A stretch of DNA of 64,000 bases from Roseobacter fucihabitans (GCF_014337925.2 NZ_CP143426.1:1-64000); one strand, 5' to 3'; positions 7,389 through 17,209 are shown, counted from the first letter of the stretch. A program made the numbers and translations. Notes: a model not told the origin generated them from the letters alone.

Positions 7389-9521
7389 ATGACACATGCT
7401 CTCAAATCAGTCTCCGTTGCCATCGGCGATCTTGTCGCCCACCCAGCCAATGTGCGCAGCAAATCACCGGAGGAATACGCCTCAGAGAATATTGCTCACC
7501 TCAAAGCCAGCATTGGCGTGCTCGGCATTATTCAGCCGTTATTGGTTCAGAACATCGACGGCAAGTTCGGCGTCTTGGCAGGTGGTCGACGTCGCGCTGC
7601 CCTAAACGAATTGGTCGCTGACAAGACCGCCAAAGGCTTCACCAACAAAACCAAGATCGAATGCCGCTTGGTGCCAGACAACTGCGATGTGACCACGGCC
7701 CTATCGTTGGCCGAAAACATCACCCAAGCCCCGATGAACGCTATCGACGAGTTTGAAGCCTTCGCGCGCATGATGGAGGTTGATGGACAATCGCCAGACA
7801 CCATTGCCAAGACCTTCGGGACGACAATTGCCGCCGTCAAAGGGCGTCTGCGCTATGGCCTCATCCATCCCGACATCCGGGCAGCCGCCCGAGCCAAGAC
7901 GATTACGCTCGATACGATGAAGGCTTTTGCGGATCATCCCAGTCAGGCTGTGCAGGTAGAGGTGTTCGAGGCGCTGACGAAAGATGGCGACAGCTATGTG
8001 CAGGCCTATACAGTGCGTCAGGCACTCAAGACCCGCGGTGTGCAGGTGAGCGACGATATCGGGGTCTTCGTGCGTGAGGACTATGAGGCGCGAGGTGGTC
8101 CTATCGCTGCCGACCTCCTCGAGGAGCATTCGGTGTTAGAAGACATCGCACTGGTCGAAACGATCATGGTCGAAAAACTCACCGCCGCCGCCGAAGAGGC
8201 ACGGGCCCAAATGGGGTTGGCGTGGGCCGAGGCGTTGGTGCGCTACGATTATGCAACGATGGCAGAATATGGTCGCGTCTATCCCGGTCCGGTCGAGCCT
8301 GATGCCGCTGGTCAAAAGCGCGTGGATGCGATCACGGAGGAACTCGAGAAACTGCAACTTGAGATGGAGGACGAAAACCTCGAGACGGATGCCTACAAAG
8401 CCCTCTACGATCGCGTAGATGCGCTCGAAGAAGAGGCGCGGGATCTGCAGGAGGCATATAGTGCCGAAGACCTTGCGCAGGGTGGCGTCATCGCATCTTG
8501 GTCAAACGGCAAGATTACGCTGCATGTCGGCCTGGTGCGGCCAGAGGACAAGCCTGAGGCGACATCTCAAACGACCAGTGCCGGCGGCACGTCTGGTGAC
8601 GCAGAAGGGCAGGGCACGGACGCAATCGTCTATCCCGCCTCACTGACCCAAGACCTCAAGACAGAGCGGGCAATGGCCCTCGGGGCGGCGATGACGCTGC
8701 ATCCGGAGGCCACGCTTGATCTGACCTTGTTCAAGCTGGTCACGGACGTGCTTGGCGGCATGAGTGCAACCCATGGCATCAAGGTCGAAGCCCGAAAAGA
8801 ATACCGCAGCCACGCCAAGATGGATGAGATCGATGGCACATCGCTGGAACAGGTGGCCGAGGCGCATGACGCGCTCGATCTGTCTTGGGCGGATGAGGCG
8901 AAGTCTCCGGCAGATCAGTTTGCATCATTCCGCGCCCTTGATGCGGGCGAGAAGGCCAAACTGGTCGCCTATGCCACGGCCAGCACGACGCAATCGTGTT
9001 TTTCCCGCAGCGTTCAGAGCGATAGCCTGATGCACGACTTCGAGATCGAGGTCATGCCGGACATCCGCGCCCACTGGACGCCAAACGCGGCGCTGTTCAA
9101 TCGCTTCAAAAAGGCGTGGCTGCTTAAAATCCTTGGCGAAGAGCTCGGCCTCGCGCAGGAGGCGGTAACATTGGCCTCCATGAGCAAGAGAGAGATCGTC
9201 GCCTTTTGTGACAAGCTCTTCGCCGAGCCATTCGCGACCCTTACCGAGGCACAACACGCGGCCGTTAGGGCGTGGTGCCCGCCAATGATGCAAACGACCG
9301 GTGGCGTTATACGCCGAGACAGGATCGCAAAGATCAGGTGTTTGCTTGATGCCGAACCAGAACGCACTCAAATGCCGGACGCGGCCACAAACTCTGAACC
9401 CGACGATCCGCCCGTGCAGCAGCCTTGCCCCAAATGCGGTGGTGCGATGATCATTGTTGAGATCTTCCTGCGCGGCCAAACACCCAAATGCCGCGCCCCG
9501 CCATGGAAGGACGCCGCATGA
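7389..9521 (+). CDS. Large ParB-like protein with an IS91-transposase tail
   Basis: About 710 residues from the ATG at 7389. The N-terminal ParB/Srx-like domain (about 10-120) has HPANVRSKSPEEY, GIIQPLLVQN, LAGGRRRAALNELV and ALSLAENITQAPMNAIDEFEAF, followed by a KorB-like HTH. The rest is the acidic plasmid ParB-like family found next to DUF3768 genes. The last 70 residues are foreign: RRDRIAKIRCLLDAEPE, then CPKCGGAMIIVEIFLRGQTP and a short basic end. They align with the IS91-type transposase tail in this window (ANIAKARTLLGAQ, CPGCGGKMRIIETFRRGQ). The native C-terminus has been replaced in frame. Whether the chimera works is unknown. Confidence 0.85.
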   Translation: MTHALKSVSVAIGDLVAHPANVRSKSPEEYASENIAHLKASIGVLGIIQPLLVQNIDGKFGVLAGGRRRAALNELVADKTAKGFTNKTKIECRLVPDNCDVTTALSLAENITQAPMNAIDEFEAFARMMEVDGQSPDTIAKTFGTTIAAVKGRLRYGLIHPDIRAAARAKTITLDTMKAFADHPSQAVQVEVFEALTKDGDSYVQAYTVRQALKTRGVQVSDDIGVFVREDYEARGGPIAADLLEEHSVLEDIALVETIMVEKLTAAAEEARAQMGLAWAEALVRYDYATMAEYGRVYPGPVEPDAAGQKRVDAITEELEKLQLEMEDENLETDAYKALYDRVDALEEEARDLQEAYSAEDLAQGGVIASWSNGKITLHVGLVRPEDKPEATSQTTSAGGTSGDAEGQGTDAIVYPASLTQDLKTERAMALGAAMTLHPEATLDLTLFKLVTDVLGGMSATHGIKVEARKEYRSHAKMDEIDGTSLEQVAEAHDALDLSWADEAKSPADQFASFRALDAGEKAKLVAYATASTTQSCFSRSVQSDSLMHDFEIEVMPDIRAHWTPNAALFNRFKKAWLLKILGEELGLAQEAVTLASMSKREIVAFCDKLFAEPFATLTEAQHAAVRAWCPPMMQTTGGVIRRDRIAKIRCLLDAEPERTQMPDAATNSEPDDPPVQQPCPKCGGAMIIVEIFLRGQTPKCRAPPWKDAA

Positions 9522-9819
9522 TACAACTAGAAAATCCGACCTTGCCTTGCGCAGACGTCGGACCAGTCAGTGCGGCCCTCTCAAAAAATCCGATGCCACA
9601 TCACGCCTGCGGCGACATCATGGGGCACCAAATGGCAAAGTCATGCTGGGTAAATAAACCGGCAAACGCCGCCCGTCGTCAAAATCCCGCTCGCTCTGCG
9701 CATCAAACGCTGCAGCCGTAACGCACAATCCCCATAGTAACGAAACCCGCCCGCGCTTTCCTCCTTGTCGGATTTGTCGCCGCTGCAGCTCGCGCTGACA
9801 GCAGCCACAAACCTTAGAC
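9311..9819 (+). mobile_element. Relic of an IS91-type element (3' end only)
   Basis: Begins inside the ParB-like gene, where the codons turn into an IS91-type transposase C-terminus. It continues past the stop into a region that resembles the 3' end of the intact IS91 copies: CCCCATAG, then a TTCCTCC block (about 9730-9770), ending AACCTTAGAC (9810-9819) where the intact copies end AACCTTAAAC. Clearly diverged, so an older related element. The 5' part is missing, and the plasmid sequence on the far side is a truncated virB6. Confidence 0.65.
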
Positions 9820-9982
9820 TTTCCCGACATTGACGTTTGGGCATGTTGCTGACGTAGCATTTTTTCGCAATTGCAGCGGCGCGCTTTTTGCGGTGCAGCG
9901 GGTTTCACCAGAGCAGCCGTTCAAACTGGTCACCCACGCCGGACCTCAAATTGATCTTTCGCCGCACGGTGCAGGAACTCAC

Positions 9983-10657
9983 ATGTCGCGGACTTCCCGG
10001 ATCAATGCCGGCGCGGCTATAGCTGACGCAGAAAACGTTCGCATTGGTGGACTGGCTGCCTTCATACTGGTCGCGTCGCGTCTGATGATTGCCCTTCTTA
10101 TTGGCATCGCACCGATCATGATCTTTTTGACGCTGTTTGACATCACCAAAGACTATTTTACGCGTTGGCTCTCCGCGCTGATCTCCTTTGCCATTTATCC
10201 AATTGTCGTGGCGGGCGTATTTGCAACGATCACAGGAGTTGCCTCCGCATTGATCGGGGAGCTTGGCGATCCCGAAGGGGCAACAAACATCGGTGCACTC
10301 ATCCCGTTTTTTATGATGGTTCTGATGGCCAAAGGATTTATCGTCGCAACGCCATTCATCGTACGGGCGATCTCAGGGAATATCATGATGCCTGCGCTGT
10401 CGGGCAGCCTGAGTGGAAGCTATGGATTCATGCGGGCGGCCATGGGAAATCAACAAGCTTACAATCGCTATCTGGTTGGTGGCGCAAGTGGGGCTGAATA
10501 TGCAGCACTAAGAGCCCGCCAGTTCTTTGGTGCGCAGCAAATGCCACAACGGCCGGGAATGGCCAATGTGACACCGACGGGGGGCAATCCATCGACCGGG
10601 ACTGGATCGCAAATGCTGGCTCAGCTTGCGAGGCTTGGCAGGTTGGGGAGAAGGTGA
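9983..10657 (+). pseudogene. virB6: VirB6/TrbL-like T4SS membrane protein, 5' truncated
   Basis: Homology to VirB6 starts around 10048 (ADAENVRIGGLAAFILVASR). It covers the hydrophobic core LIGIAPIMIFLTLFDITKDYFTRWLSA, further membrane segments (IYPIVVAGVFATITGVAS, ALIPFFMMVLMAKGFIVA) and a proline/glycine-rich tail. Full VirB6 proteins are longer, with several more N-terminal membrane segments; these are absent, replaced by sequence after the IS91 relic. VirB6 is an inner-membrane channel subunit of type IV secretion. The two small genes that follow are probably survivors of the same operon. Confidence 0.7.
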
Positions 10658-10659
10658 GC

Positions 10660-10824
10660 ATGTCTGACCCAGACTCGGAACTTCTTCTCAAAGAGCAGGC
10701 TGATCTTTGGGCCATGTCGTATGGATTTATCGATGCAGACGAAATGAAGCAGTGGGGCAAACAAATGGAACGTGAGCGCCTTGCAGAATTTGACTTGAAA
10801 GAGGTGACCGAGAATGAACAATAG
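10660..10824 (+). CDS. Small hydrophilic protein after virB6
   Basis: 54 residues, starting MSDPDSELLLKEQADLW and ending DLKEVTENEQ. The ATG lies two bases after the virB6 stop, and GGAGAAGG (10647-10654) precedes it. Charged, no membrane segment. The next gene starts inside it (ATG at 10814). Tight packing suggests a former T4SS operon. Family not recognised. Confidence 0.6.
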   Translation: MSDPDSELLLKEQADLWAMSYGFIDADEMKQWGKQMERERLAEFDLKEVTENEQ

Positions 10825-11005
10825 TAGAGTAGCAGATCGCCTTGGTGGCTTGGTCATCGGGCTTCCAACAGTGGCATTGCCTATATGGATTGCGGGTTGG
10901 TCGCACTGGCTGGGCGTAGTTACGACGATCTTGTTTTTGTTTATAGCCGTGTCTTACGTTTGCGGCGTAAAGCCTAAATGGTTTCAACATGGCAATGCGA
11001 AGTAA
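10814..11005 (+). CDS. Small membrane protein of the virB6 unit
   Basis: 63 residues, starting MNNSRVADRLGGLVIGLPT, with two hydrophobic stretches (about 12-27 and 30-50) and a basic C-terminus. Overlaps the preceding small gene by 11 bases in another frame. Its size and topology would suit a minor T4SS inner-membrane component, but I do not recognise a family. Confidence 0.6.
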   Translation: MNNSRVADRLGGLVIGLPTVALPIWIAGWSHWLGVVTTILFLFIAVSYVCGVKPKWFQHGNAK

Positions 11006-11335
11006 GCGCAGCTTAAACAACACCCCCCAATGACGCGGCTACCTCGATGTGTTTCTTGTATGATGTTTTTTAACACGATGACCTTCTCATGTCATATGGG
11101 CAGGATGTCTTTGACTGCTTGGCAAGTAGCTGCCGCACCTTACAAAAAATCGTACAATAAGGGCTGCTGCTCCGGCAGGGGTCAGGACCATACGTTAGTG
11201 AAACCAGCCGTTCGTGCATTATGCAGCGAATGCTTAGTCTGAGCCCAGACTCACAGATGCTGCGTCATGATCGAATGACTGCTTATGTTTGTGCGAAACT
11301 GTTTCAGAATTTGACCTGCTTAGTTTACTAAAGTA
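11006..11335. other. Gene-free stretch before the SOS cassette
   Basis: 330 bases. It contains an interrupted inverted repeat AGTCTG-AGCC-CAGACT (11236-11251) and bits such as TTCGTGCATTATGCAGCGAATGC that resemble dispersed intergenic repeats of marine alphaproteobacteria. No gene seen. Confidence 0.4.
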
Positions 11336-11350
11336 GAACATATGGTGAAC
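11336..11350. promoter_or_regulatory. LexA (SOS) box of the imuA operon
   Basis: GAAC-ATATGGT-GAAC, a perfect direct repeat with 7-base spacing. This is the alphaproteobacterial LexA site (GTTC-N7-GTTC on the other strand). It ends 14 bases before the imuA ATG, so DNA damage should induce the three-gene cassette. Confidence 0.9.
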
Positions 11351-11364
11351 ATTTGGGAATCATT

Positions 11365-12051
11365 ATGTCGTGTATGCAGTCTGTACGCATTCAAAAACGT
11401 GGGTTTGGTCAGGCACATCAACATGCCACAATCAAACACACAGCATCGGAAATTTTCCCCGATGCCACCAAAGATGCTGCTGCGATTGGGTATGTTTTGT
11501 CACGGCTAACCCGCTCAAGTGCACCGATTCTTTGGGTGCAGGATCGACTTTCGCGCAAGGAAACGGGGCAGCCTTATCTGGCGAGTATTGGGATAATACG
11601 CCCCATTATCACGGTCGATCTTTCGCGTGCCGCAGATGTGCTGTGGGCGTTGGAAGACGGGCTTCGCTGTCGTGCACTCGCTGCAGTTATTGGCGAAGTG
11701 TGGGGCGACCCAGCCGCCCTCGATTTTACGGCAACCAAAAGACTGGCGATGCGGTCAGAGGCTGCAAATGTGCCATGCTGGTTGATCCGTCATGCCGCCA
11801 CCCCAAACCTGAGTGCGGCCCGCGACCGTTGGCGGATCGCCAGTCTGCCGTCTGCGCCGAATCCATACGACGCGGAGGCACCGGGAAATCCGCGTTGGTC
11901 GCTCGATCTGTTCCGGTCGCGGGGGTCGCAACCGGGGAAATGGACGGTGGCATATGACCGACAGGCGGATCGTCTCGATCACGTTGCCCCACTTCGCGAT
12001 GGAACGGTGGGAGCGGATCATGGAACGTCAGGGCAGCGCGCTATCGGATGA
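11365..12051 (+). CDS. imuA: ImuA, RecA/SulA-like factor of the mutagenesis cassette
   Basis: About 228 residues from ATG 11365 (a TTG at 11353 is also in frame but abuts the LexA box). Conserved features: LSRLTRSSAPILWVQDRLSR, LSRAADVLWALEDGLRCRAL, AVIGEVWGDPAALDFTATKRLAMRSE and a C-terminal GKWTVAYDRQADRLDHVAPLR. In this family ImuA supports ImuB and DnaE2 in error-prone lesion bypass. Its 3' end overlaps imuB by 98 bases in another frame, which is common in Rhodobacterales. Confidence 0.9.
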   Translation: MSCMQSVRIQKRGFGQAHQHATIKHTASEIFPDATKDAAAIGYVLSRLTRSSAPILWVQDRLSRKETGQPYLASIGIIRPIITVDLSRAADVLWALEDGLRCRALAAVIGEVWGDPAALDFTATKRLAMRSEAANVPCWLIRHAATPNLSAARDRWRIASLPSAPNPYDAEAPGNPRWSLDLFRSRGSQPGKWTVAYDRQADRLDHVAPLRDGTVGADHGTSGQRAIG

Positions 12052-13486
12052 TATACCATTAGTCTTGGCGCGCGAGGGACAGCACGGGCCAGTGATCCAT
12101 GCGGCCAATCGTACGGCACGGCATTTGCGCATTGCGACTGGATCGCGCGTTGTCGATATGAAGGCGATTTGCCCTGAATTACAGATTGAATATGCCGACC
12201 AGTCTGGTGACAGGGCTGCGCTGGACCGCCTTGTGCTTTGGGCGCGGCGCTGGTGCCCTTGGACAGTGCGTGACGGTGATAACGGTTTGATTTTAGATAC
12301 GACAGGATCGGCACATCTGTTCGGTGGAGAGGCGGCGATGTTGGTCGAGATGGAAACGCAATTGTCTTTGCTTGGCCTCACATCGCGCATGGCCATGGCC
12401 CCGACATGGGGGGCTGCATGGGCATTAGCGCGTTTCGGTCCTGTGCGGCCGATATGTGCGGCGGATGAAACGGCGATAAAGCTGGGGGCGTTGCCTGTTT
12501 CAGGGCTACGGTTGGACGGTGATACTTTGCTACTTTTGCAGCGTTTGGGGCTCAAAACCATTGGTGCGGTGATGGATGTGCCGCGTCTGTCGCTGACGCG
12601 TCGGTTTGTGAAAGCGACGCTGACTGCCAACCCGCTGATGCGGTTGGATCAGGCCTTGGGCAAACTGGCCGAACCTGTTGCCAGCGTTGATACCAAACCA
12701 CAATTTTCAGTGCAAAGCCGTTTGGCCGAACCGATCTTTGATCCGACGCCTTATTTGCCCGAACTCTGCGAGAAATTATGCGACGCTTTAGAACAGGCGG
12801 GCATGGGATGTCGGCGTCTGCACCTCACTGTATATCGCACGGATGGCGATGTCAGTCATGTCGATGTGGCGACGTCTGCCATCACGCGCGACCCTGTGCA
12901 TCTGCATAGTCTGTTTCGCGATAAGGTGGAGCGGATCAATCCCGGCTTTGGGTTTGACCTGATCACATTAACTGCCAGTGATGTGGAACAGGTGCAGGTT
13001 GCTCAGACCCACTTGGATGGTGGGGTAGACGATGATTTGCATCTCACGTTGTTGGTGGACCGGCTGACGGCAAAGTTTGGTGCGCGTGCTGTGTCATGCC
13101 CTGTCTTGCGTGAAAGTCATGTGCCGGAACGGGCCGAGGTCCGCATTGCCGCACTTGCGGGACATACACAAACGGCTGCGGTCACGACGAAAGAACGCCC
13201 CATCCGCCTGCTGGATCAACCCGAAGAAATCGGTGTGCTTTATGCCGTCCCCGAAGGCCCGCCCGCACAGTTTGTTTGGCGTAGACAAACGCACCGTGTG
13301 GCCCGCTATTCAGGACCGGAACGCATTGCCCCTGAATGGTGGCACGACCGCCCCGGCACGCGCTTGCGCGATTATTTCAAGGTCGAGGATCAGGCAGGGC
13401 GGCGTTTGTGGCTATATCGCGAAGGCCTGCACGAAGACGGGCGTGGCGGTGATCCGCGCTGGTTTGTGCACGGGATGTTTGCGTAA
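11954..13486 (+). CDS. imuB: ImuB, catalytically inactive Y-family polymerase-like adaptor
   Basis: 510 residues from ATG 11954 (MTDRRIVSITLPHFAMERW). Y-family architecture: palm/fingers (about 5-190, with LILDTTGSAHLFGGE), HhH region LLLLQRLGLKTIGAVMDVPR and a little-finger domain. In the family ImuB lacks the full catalytic acidic set and acts as a beta-clamp adaptor that recruits DnaE2. The C-terminal tail, RIAPEWWHDRPGTRLRDYFKVED then RRLWLYREG, is typical. The stop shares one base with the dnaE2 start (TAATG). Confidence 0.94.
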   Translation: MTDRRIVSITLPHFAMERWERIMERQGSALSDDIPLVLAREGQHGPVIHAANRTARHLRIATGSRVVDMKAICPELQIEYADQSGDRAALDRLVLWARRWCPWTVRDGDNGLILDTTGSAHLFGGEAAMLVEMETQLSLLGLTSRMAMAPTWGAAWALARFGPVRPICAADETAIKLGALPVSGLRLDGDTLLLLQRLGLKTIGAVMDVPRLSLTRRFVKATLTANPLMRLDQALGKLAEPVASVDTKPQFSVQSRLAEPIFDPTPYLPELCEKLCDALEQAGMGCRRLHLTVYRTDGDVSHVDVATSAITRDPVHLHSLFRDKVERINPGFGFDLITLTASDVEQVQVAQTHLDGGVDDDLHLTLLVDRLTAKFGARAVSCPVLRESHVPERAEVRIAALAGHTQTAAVTTKERPIRLLDQPEEIGVLYAVPEGPPAQFVWRRQTHRVARYSGPERIAPEWWHDRPGTRLRDYFKVEDQAGRRLWLYREGLHEDGRGGDPRWFVHGMFA

Positions 13487-16400
13487 TGCCCGAAATGGAT
13501 AACCGGCACCCAAGGCGCACGATTGAGGATGATGGCTTCACACCCAACCTCCCCAGCGATTTTGTTGAACTGGGTGTCAGTACCTGTTTTTCCTTTCTGC
13601 GCGGGGCATCTGATGCTGTGGATTTGGCCACAACCGCAAACAATCTTGGCTATGATAAGCTTGGCTGCGCTGATCTGAACACAATGGCAGGTGTGGTCCG
13701 TTTGCATGCCGAGGCGCATAAAGCTTGCGTACATCCGGTCATTGGGTGCCGTTTGCAATTGGTCACGGGTGAGGCATTTCTTGCCTACCCCCGCAACCGC
13801 GCCGCCTATGGGCGGCTGTGCACGTTGTTATCCAAGGGTAAAATGGAGGCGACCGACGGATCATGGCAGATCAAAGGGGCCTGTGACATCACGTTGGATG
13901 ATCTGGCACAGTATAGTGCAGATGTGCAGTTGATCGTTTTGCCCGGTCTGGACCTTGATCATTTCTGCGCGGGCCTGCGCCGCCTGACACGCGCATTACC
14001 CACCCTAAGGCATATCGCCGCTAACCACCTCTACCGCGGCGATGACCGCGCCCGCATTAACCGTCTTGACGGTTTGGCTAAGGCGCATGGGTTGTCTATT
14101 TTGGCAACGAATGACGTGCATTATCATGCCCCGGAACGACGCCCCTTACAGGATGTGATGACCTGTATCCTACATAAGACGACGATCCAAAAGGCGGGTT
14201 TTTTGCTAGAAGCAAATGCCGAACGGCACCTAAAATCACCTGCACAGATGAAGACGCTATTTGCGCAATGGCCCCATGCGATCCGCGCAACACGGGCGGT
14301 CGCAGATGCGTGCGATTTTGATCTGCGCGAACTCTCATATGAATACCCGCGAGAAACTGTGCCGCAGGGGTACACCCCACAAGCATATTTGGAACAACAG
14401 ACATGGAAAGGCGCTGCATGGCGTTATCCGGATGGCATTCCTGATGGTGTTACCAAGGTGTTGCGCAAGGAACTGGCTCTGATTGGGAAAATGGACCTCG
14501 CCCAGTATTTTCTAACGATCCAGAACGTCGTGGATTTCGCCCGCCATGATTGTAAGCCGCCGATCCTGTGCCAAGGGCGGGGGTCTGCTGCGAACTCTGC
14601 TGTTTGTTACGTTTTAGGCATTACCGCGGTTGATCCGGCCACCAATGATCTGCTGTTTGAACGGTTCATTTCCGAGGAACGCAAAGAACCGCCCGATATC
14701 GACGTCGATTTTGAACATGAACGCCGCGAAGAGGTGATCCAGCATATCTATGACAAATACGGGCGTGACCGCGCGGCCCTTTGCGCCACTGTCATCCACT
14801 ATCGTCCCCGCATGGCTGTGCGCGAGGTCGGCAAAGTCATGGGGCTGTCTGAGGACATCACGACCGCCTTGTCCAAAACGATCTGGGGGTCATGGGGTCG
14901 TGAAGTCGGTGCACGCGAAGCGAAAGAAGCTGGTATTGACCTGAAAGATTCACTGATGGCGCGTACGATCAAGATCGCTGATCAAATGATCGGTATGCCA
15001 CGCCACTTGGGCCAGCATGTCGGGGGCTTTATCTTGACCGAAAACCCGCTGACGCAGACTGTGCCTATTGGAAACGGTGCAATGCCTGAACGCAGTTTTA
15101 TCGAATGGGACAAAGACGATATCGCCGAATTGCGCATCCTCAAGGTCGATGTGCTGGCACTTGGCATGCTAACTTGTATCCGTAAAGCGTTCGATATGGT
15201 CGAAGCGTATTACGGACGAAAACTGACGCTTGCGAATATCGAAGAGGGTGACAACGCCACCTATGACATGCTGTGCAAGGGCGACAGTCTGGGTGTGTTT
15301 CAGGTCGAAAGCCGCGCACAAATGAACATGTTGCCGCGCCTGAAACCACGCGAATTCTATGATTTGGTGATTCAAGTCGCCATCGTCCGCCCCGGTCCGA
15401 TCCAAGGAGATATGGTGCATCCCTATCTGCGCCGACGCAGCGGGAAAGAGGCTGAAGGCTATCCGTCGCCAGCACCGCCCCACGACCCTGATGAATTACG
15501 CAAAGTCCTCAAACGCACCAAAGGCGTGCCGATTTTTCAAGAACAGGCGATGAAAGTCGCCATGGTCGCGGCAGAGTTTTCCCCTGATGAGGCCAACCAA
15601 CTGCGCAAAGCCATGGCCACATTCCGGTCACGCGGCACGATTGGACTGCTTGAGGAAAAGATGGTCGGACGCATGATCAAGCGTGGCTATGATCCTGAAT
15701 TCGCCAATCGTTGTTTTCACCAGATTAAAGGCTTTGGTGATTATGGATTTCCCGAAAGTCACGCGGCGAGTTTTGCGCATCTGGTGTACGTCTCAAGCTG
15801 GATCAAATGCCATTATCCGGATGTATTCTGTGCCGCCTTGCTGAATGCGCAACCAATGGGGTTTTACGCCCCGGCCCAGATTGTACGTGACGCGCGCGAA
15901 CACAACATTATCGTGCGCGGGCCAGATGTGAATTACAGCGATTGGGACAGCACATTGGAACCTATAGAACGTGGCGTTTTTGCTGTGCGGCTTGGATTGC
16001 GGCAAGTCGATGGTGTGCGTCAAGACATGGCACAACGGATCATAGATGCGCGACAAAACCCATTCTCTGATCTGGTTGATTTGAAACAGCGGGCGCGGCT
16101 TGATGCGGGAACAATGCGTAAACTGGCGGCGGCCGATGCCGTGCGGTCAATGCAATTGGACCGGCGTCAGGCGCTATGGGACGCGCGGGCATTGCGCGAT
16201 GCACCAGACCTGCCCCTGTTCCAAAAAAGTCAGGATGAAGGGTATGAGGTCCAGTTTGATTTGCCCAAGATGCCCATGTGCGAACATGTAGTCGCCGATT
16301 ACCAAACGACGCGCCTATCCCTCAAAGCGCATCCAATGTCATTTCTACGCACCAGCATGGCAAAACAAGGCTATGCCACAACCGTATCACTAAACGATAT

Positions 16401-16788
16401 GCGCAACGGTCAAACCGTAAAATTGGCTGGGGTCGTCCTCATCCGCCAACGCCCCGGTAGCGCCAAAGGCGTGTGTTTTATCACGATTGAGGATGAAACA
16501 GGCGTCGCTAACCTTGTCGTCTGGCCAAAGGTGATGGAAGCGTTTCGTAAAGTGATCATGCAGTCGCGGATCATTGATGTACGCGGCACTATGCAACGCT
16601 CGGATGATGTTATTCATGTCGTTGCTCATCATTTAACAGACCGGAGCGATGCACTTATGCGGTTATCAAATGACGCGATGGAGCCACCACTTGCCCGCGC
16701 AGACGAAGTAAAGAGGGCAATTCCGAATGGCACCCAGGGCCACCCACGTAACGTGCGGGTCATCCCAAAGTCGCGGGATTTTCATTAA
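13486..16788 (+). CDS. dnaE2: DnaE2, error-prone DNA polymerase III alpha subunit
   Basis: 1100 residues, full family length. N-terminal PHP domain (FVELGVSTCFSFLRGASD, where the usual metal-binding His is Val), polymerase core with PPDIDVDFEHERREEVIQ, RHLGQHVGGFILT, GVFQVESRAQMNMLPRLKP and IKGFGDYGFPESHAASFAHLVY, and a C-terminal OB-fold (VKLAGVVLIRQRPGSAKG). With ImuA and ImuB it does SOS-induced translesion synthesis and mutagenesis. No terminator is evident downstream; an IS91 element begins 95 bases later. Confidence 0.97.
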   Translation: MPEMDNRHPRRTIEDDGFTPNLPSDFVELGVSTCFSFLRGASDAVDLATTANNLGYDKLGCADLNTMAGVVRLHAEAHKACVHPVIGCRLQLVTGEAFLAYPRNRAAYGRLCTLLSKGKMEATDGSWQIKGACDITLDDLAQYSADVQLIVLPGLDLDHFCAGLRRLTRALPTLRHIAANHLYRGDDRARINRLDGLAKAHGLSILATNDVHYHAPERRPLQDVMTCILHKTTIQKAGFLLEANAERHLKSPAQMKTLFAQWPHAIRATRAVADACDFDLRELSYEYPRETVPQGYTPQAYLEQQTWKGAAWRYPDGIPDGVTKVLRKELALIGKMDLAQYFLTIQNVVDFARHDCKPPILCQGRGSAANSAVCYVLGITAVDPATNDLLFERFISEERKEPPDIDVDFEHERREEVIQHIYDKYGRDRAALCATVIHYRPRMAVREVGKVMGLSEDITTALSKTIWGSWGREVGAREAKEAGIDLKDSLMARTIKIADQMIGMPRHLGQHVGGFILTENPLTQTVPIGNGAMPERSFIEWDKDDIAELRILKVDVLALGMLTCIRKAFDMVEAYYGRKLTLANIEEGDNATYDMLCKGDSLGVFQVESRAQMNMLPRLKPREFYDLVIQVAIVRPGPIQGDMVHPYLRRRSGKEAEGYPSPAPPHDPDELRKVLKRTKGVPIFQEQAMKVAMVAAEFSPDEANQLRKAMATFRSRGTIGLLEEKMVGRMIKRGYDPEFANRCFHQIKGFGDYGFPESHAASFAHLVYVSSWIKCHYPDVFCAALLNAQPMGFYAPAQIVRDAREHNIIVRGPDVNYSDWDSTLEPIERGVFAVRLGLRQVDGVRQDMAQRIIDARQNPFSDLVDLKQRARLDAGTMRKLAAADAVRSMQLDRRQALWDARALRDAPDLPLFQKSQDEGYEVQFDLPKMPMCEHVVADYQTTRLSLKAHPMSFLRTSMAKQGYATTVSLNDMRNGQTVKLAGVVLIRQRPGSAKGVCFITIEDETGVANLVVWPKVMEAFRKVIMQSRIIDVRGTMQRSDDVIHVVAHHLTDRSDALMRLSNDAMEPPLARADEVKRAIPNGTQGHPRNVRVIPKSRDFH

Positions 16789-17209
16789 GAGCGTTTTTGC
16801 GTCTCATGGCTCAATTCACAACTAATAATTACCGTTCTACACGAAAGCAGACCTTGCGTTGCAAATGCCCAATGGCCGCTTCGTTTAAGGTTTTTCGATG
16901 CGGGCCTGTGCGCGACTTTTCGGCTTAGTGTGAGTGTGGCCCGCGTTGGGAAACATGACTAGGAGGAAGCCGTGGGGTCTGGGCGCGCGCTATGGGGGAA
17001 GCGCCAATCAGGTTCAGCCGAGGATGCTGCGAGATGGAATTGCTTGGCATCATTTCTCATGGATTGGTGCCCTTGAGCGTCTTTTTCGGAGTGGCTTGGC
17101 ACCAGTTTGGGCGCATTGGACGCCATCAATTTTCCTTCACCCAAGCCGATACCAGCCCAAAACGCGATGCAGTTCGGGGAATGGTCTTTGATTGATGACG
17201 TGCGCCCCG

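Noticed and set aside
9830-9982. Long TTG-started extension of the virB6 frame
   Set aside because: No VirB6-like sequence before about 10048 and no ribosome site at the TTG.
11236-11251. AGTCTG-AGCC-CAGACT as a regulator site
   Set aside because: Single short inverted repeat far from a start codon, with no second copy; mentioned only within the gap entry.
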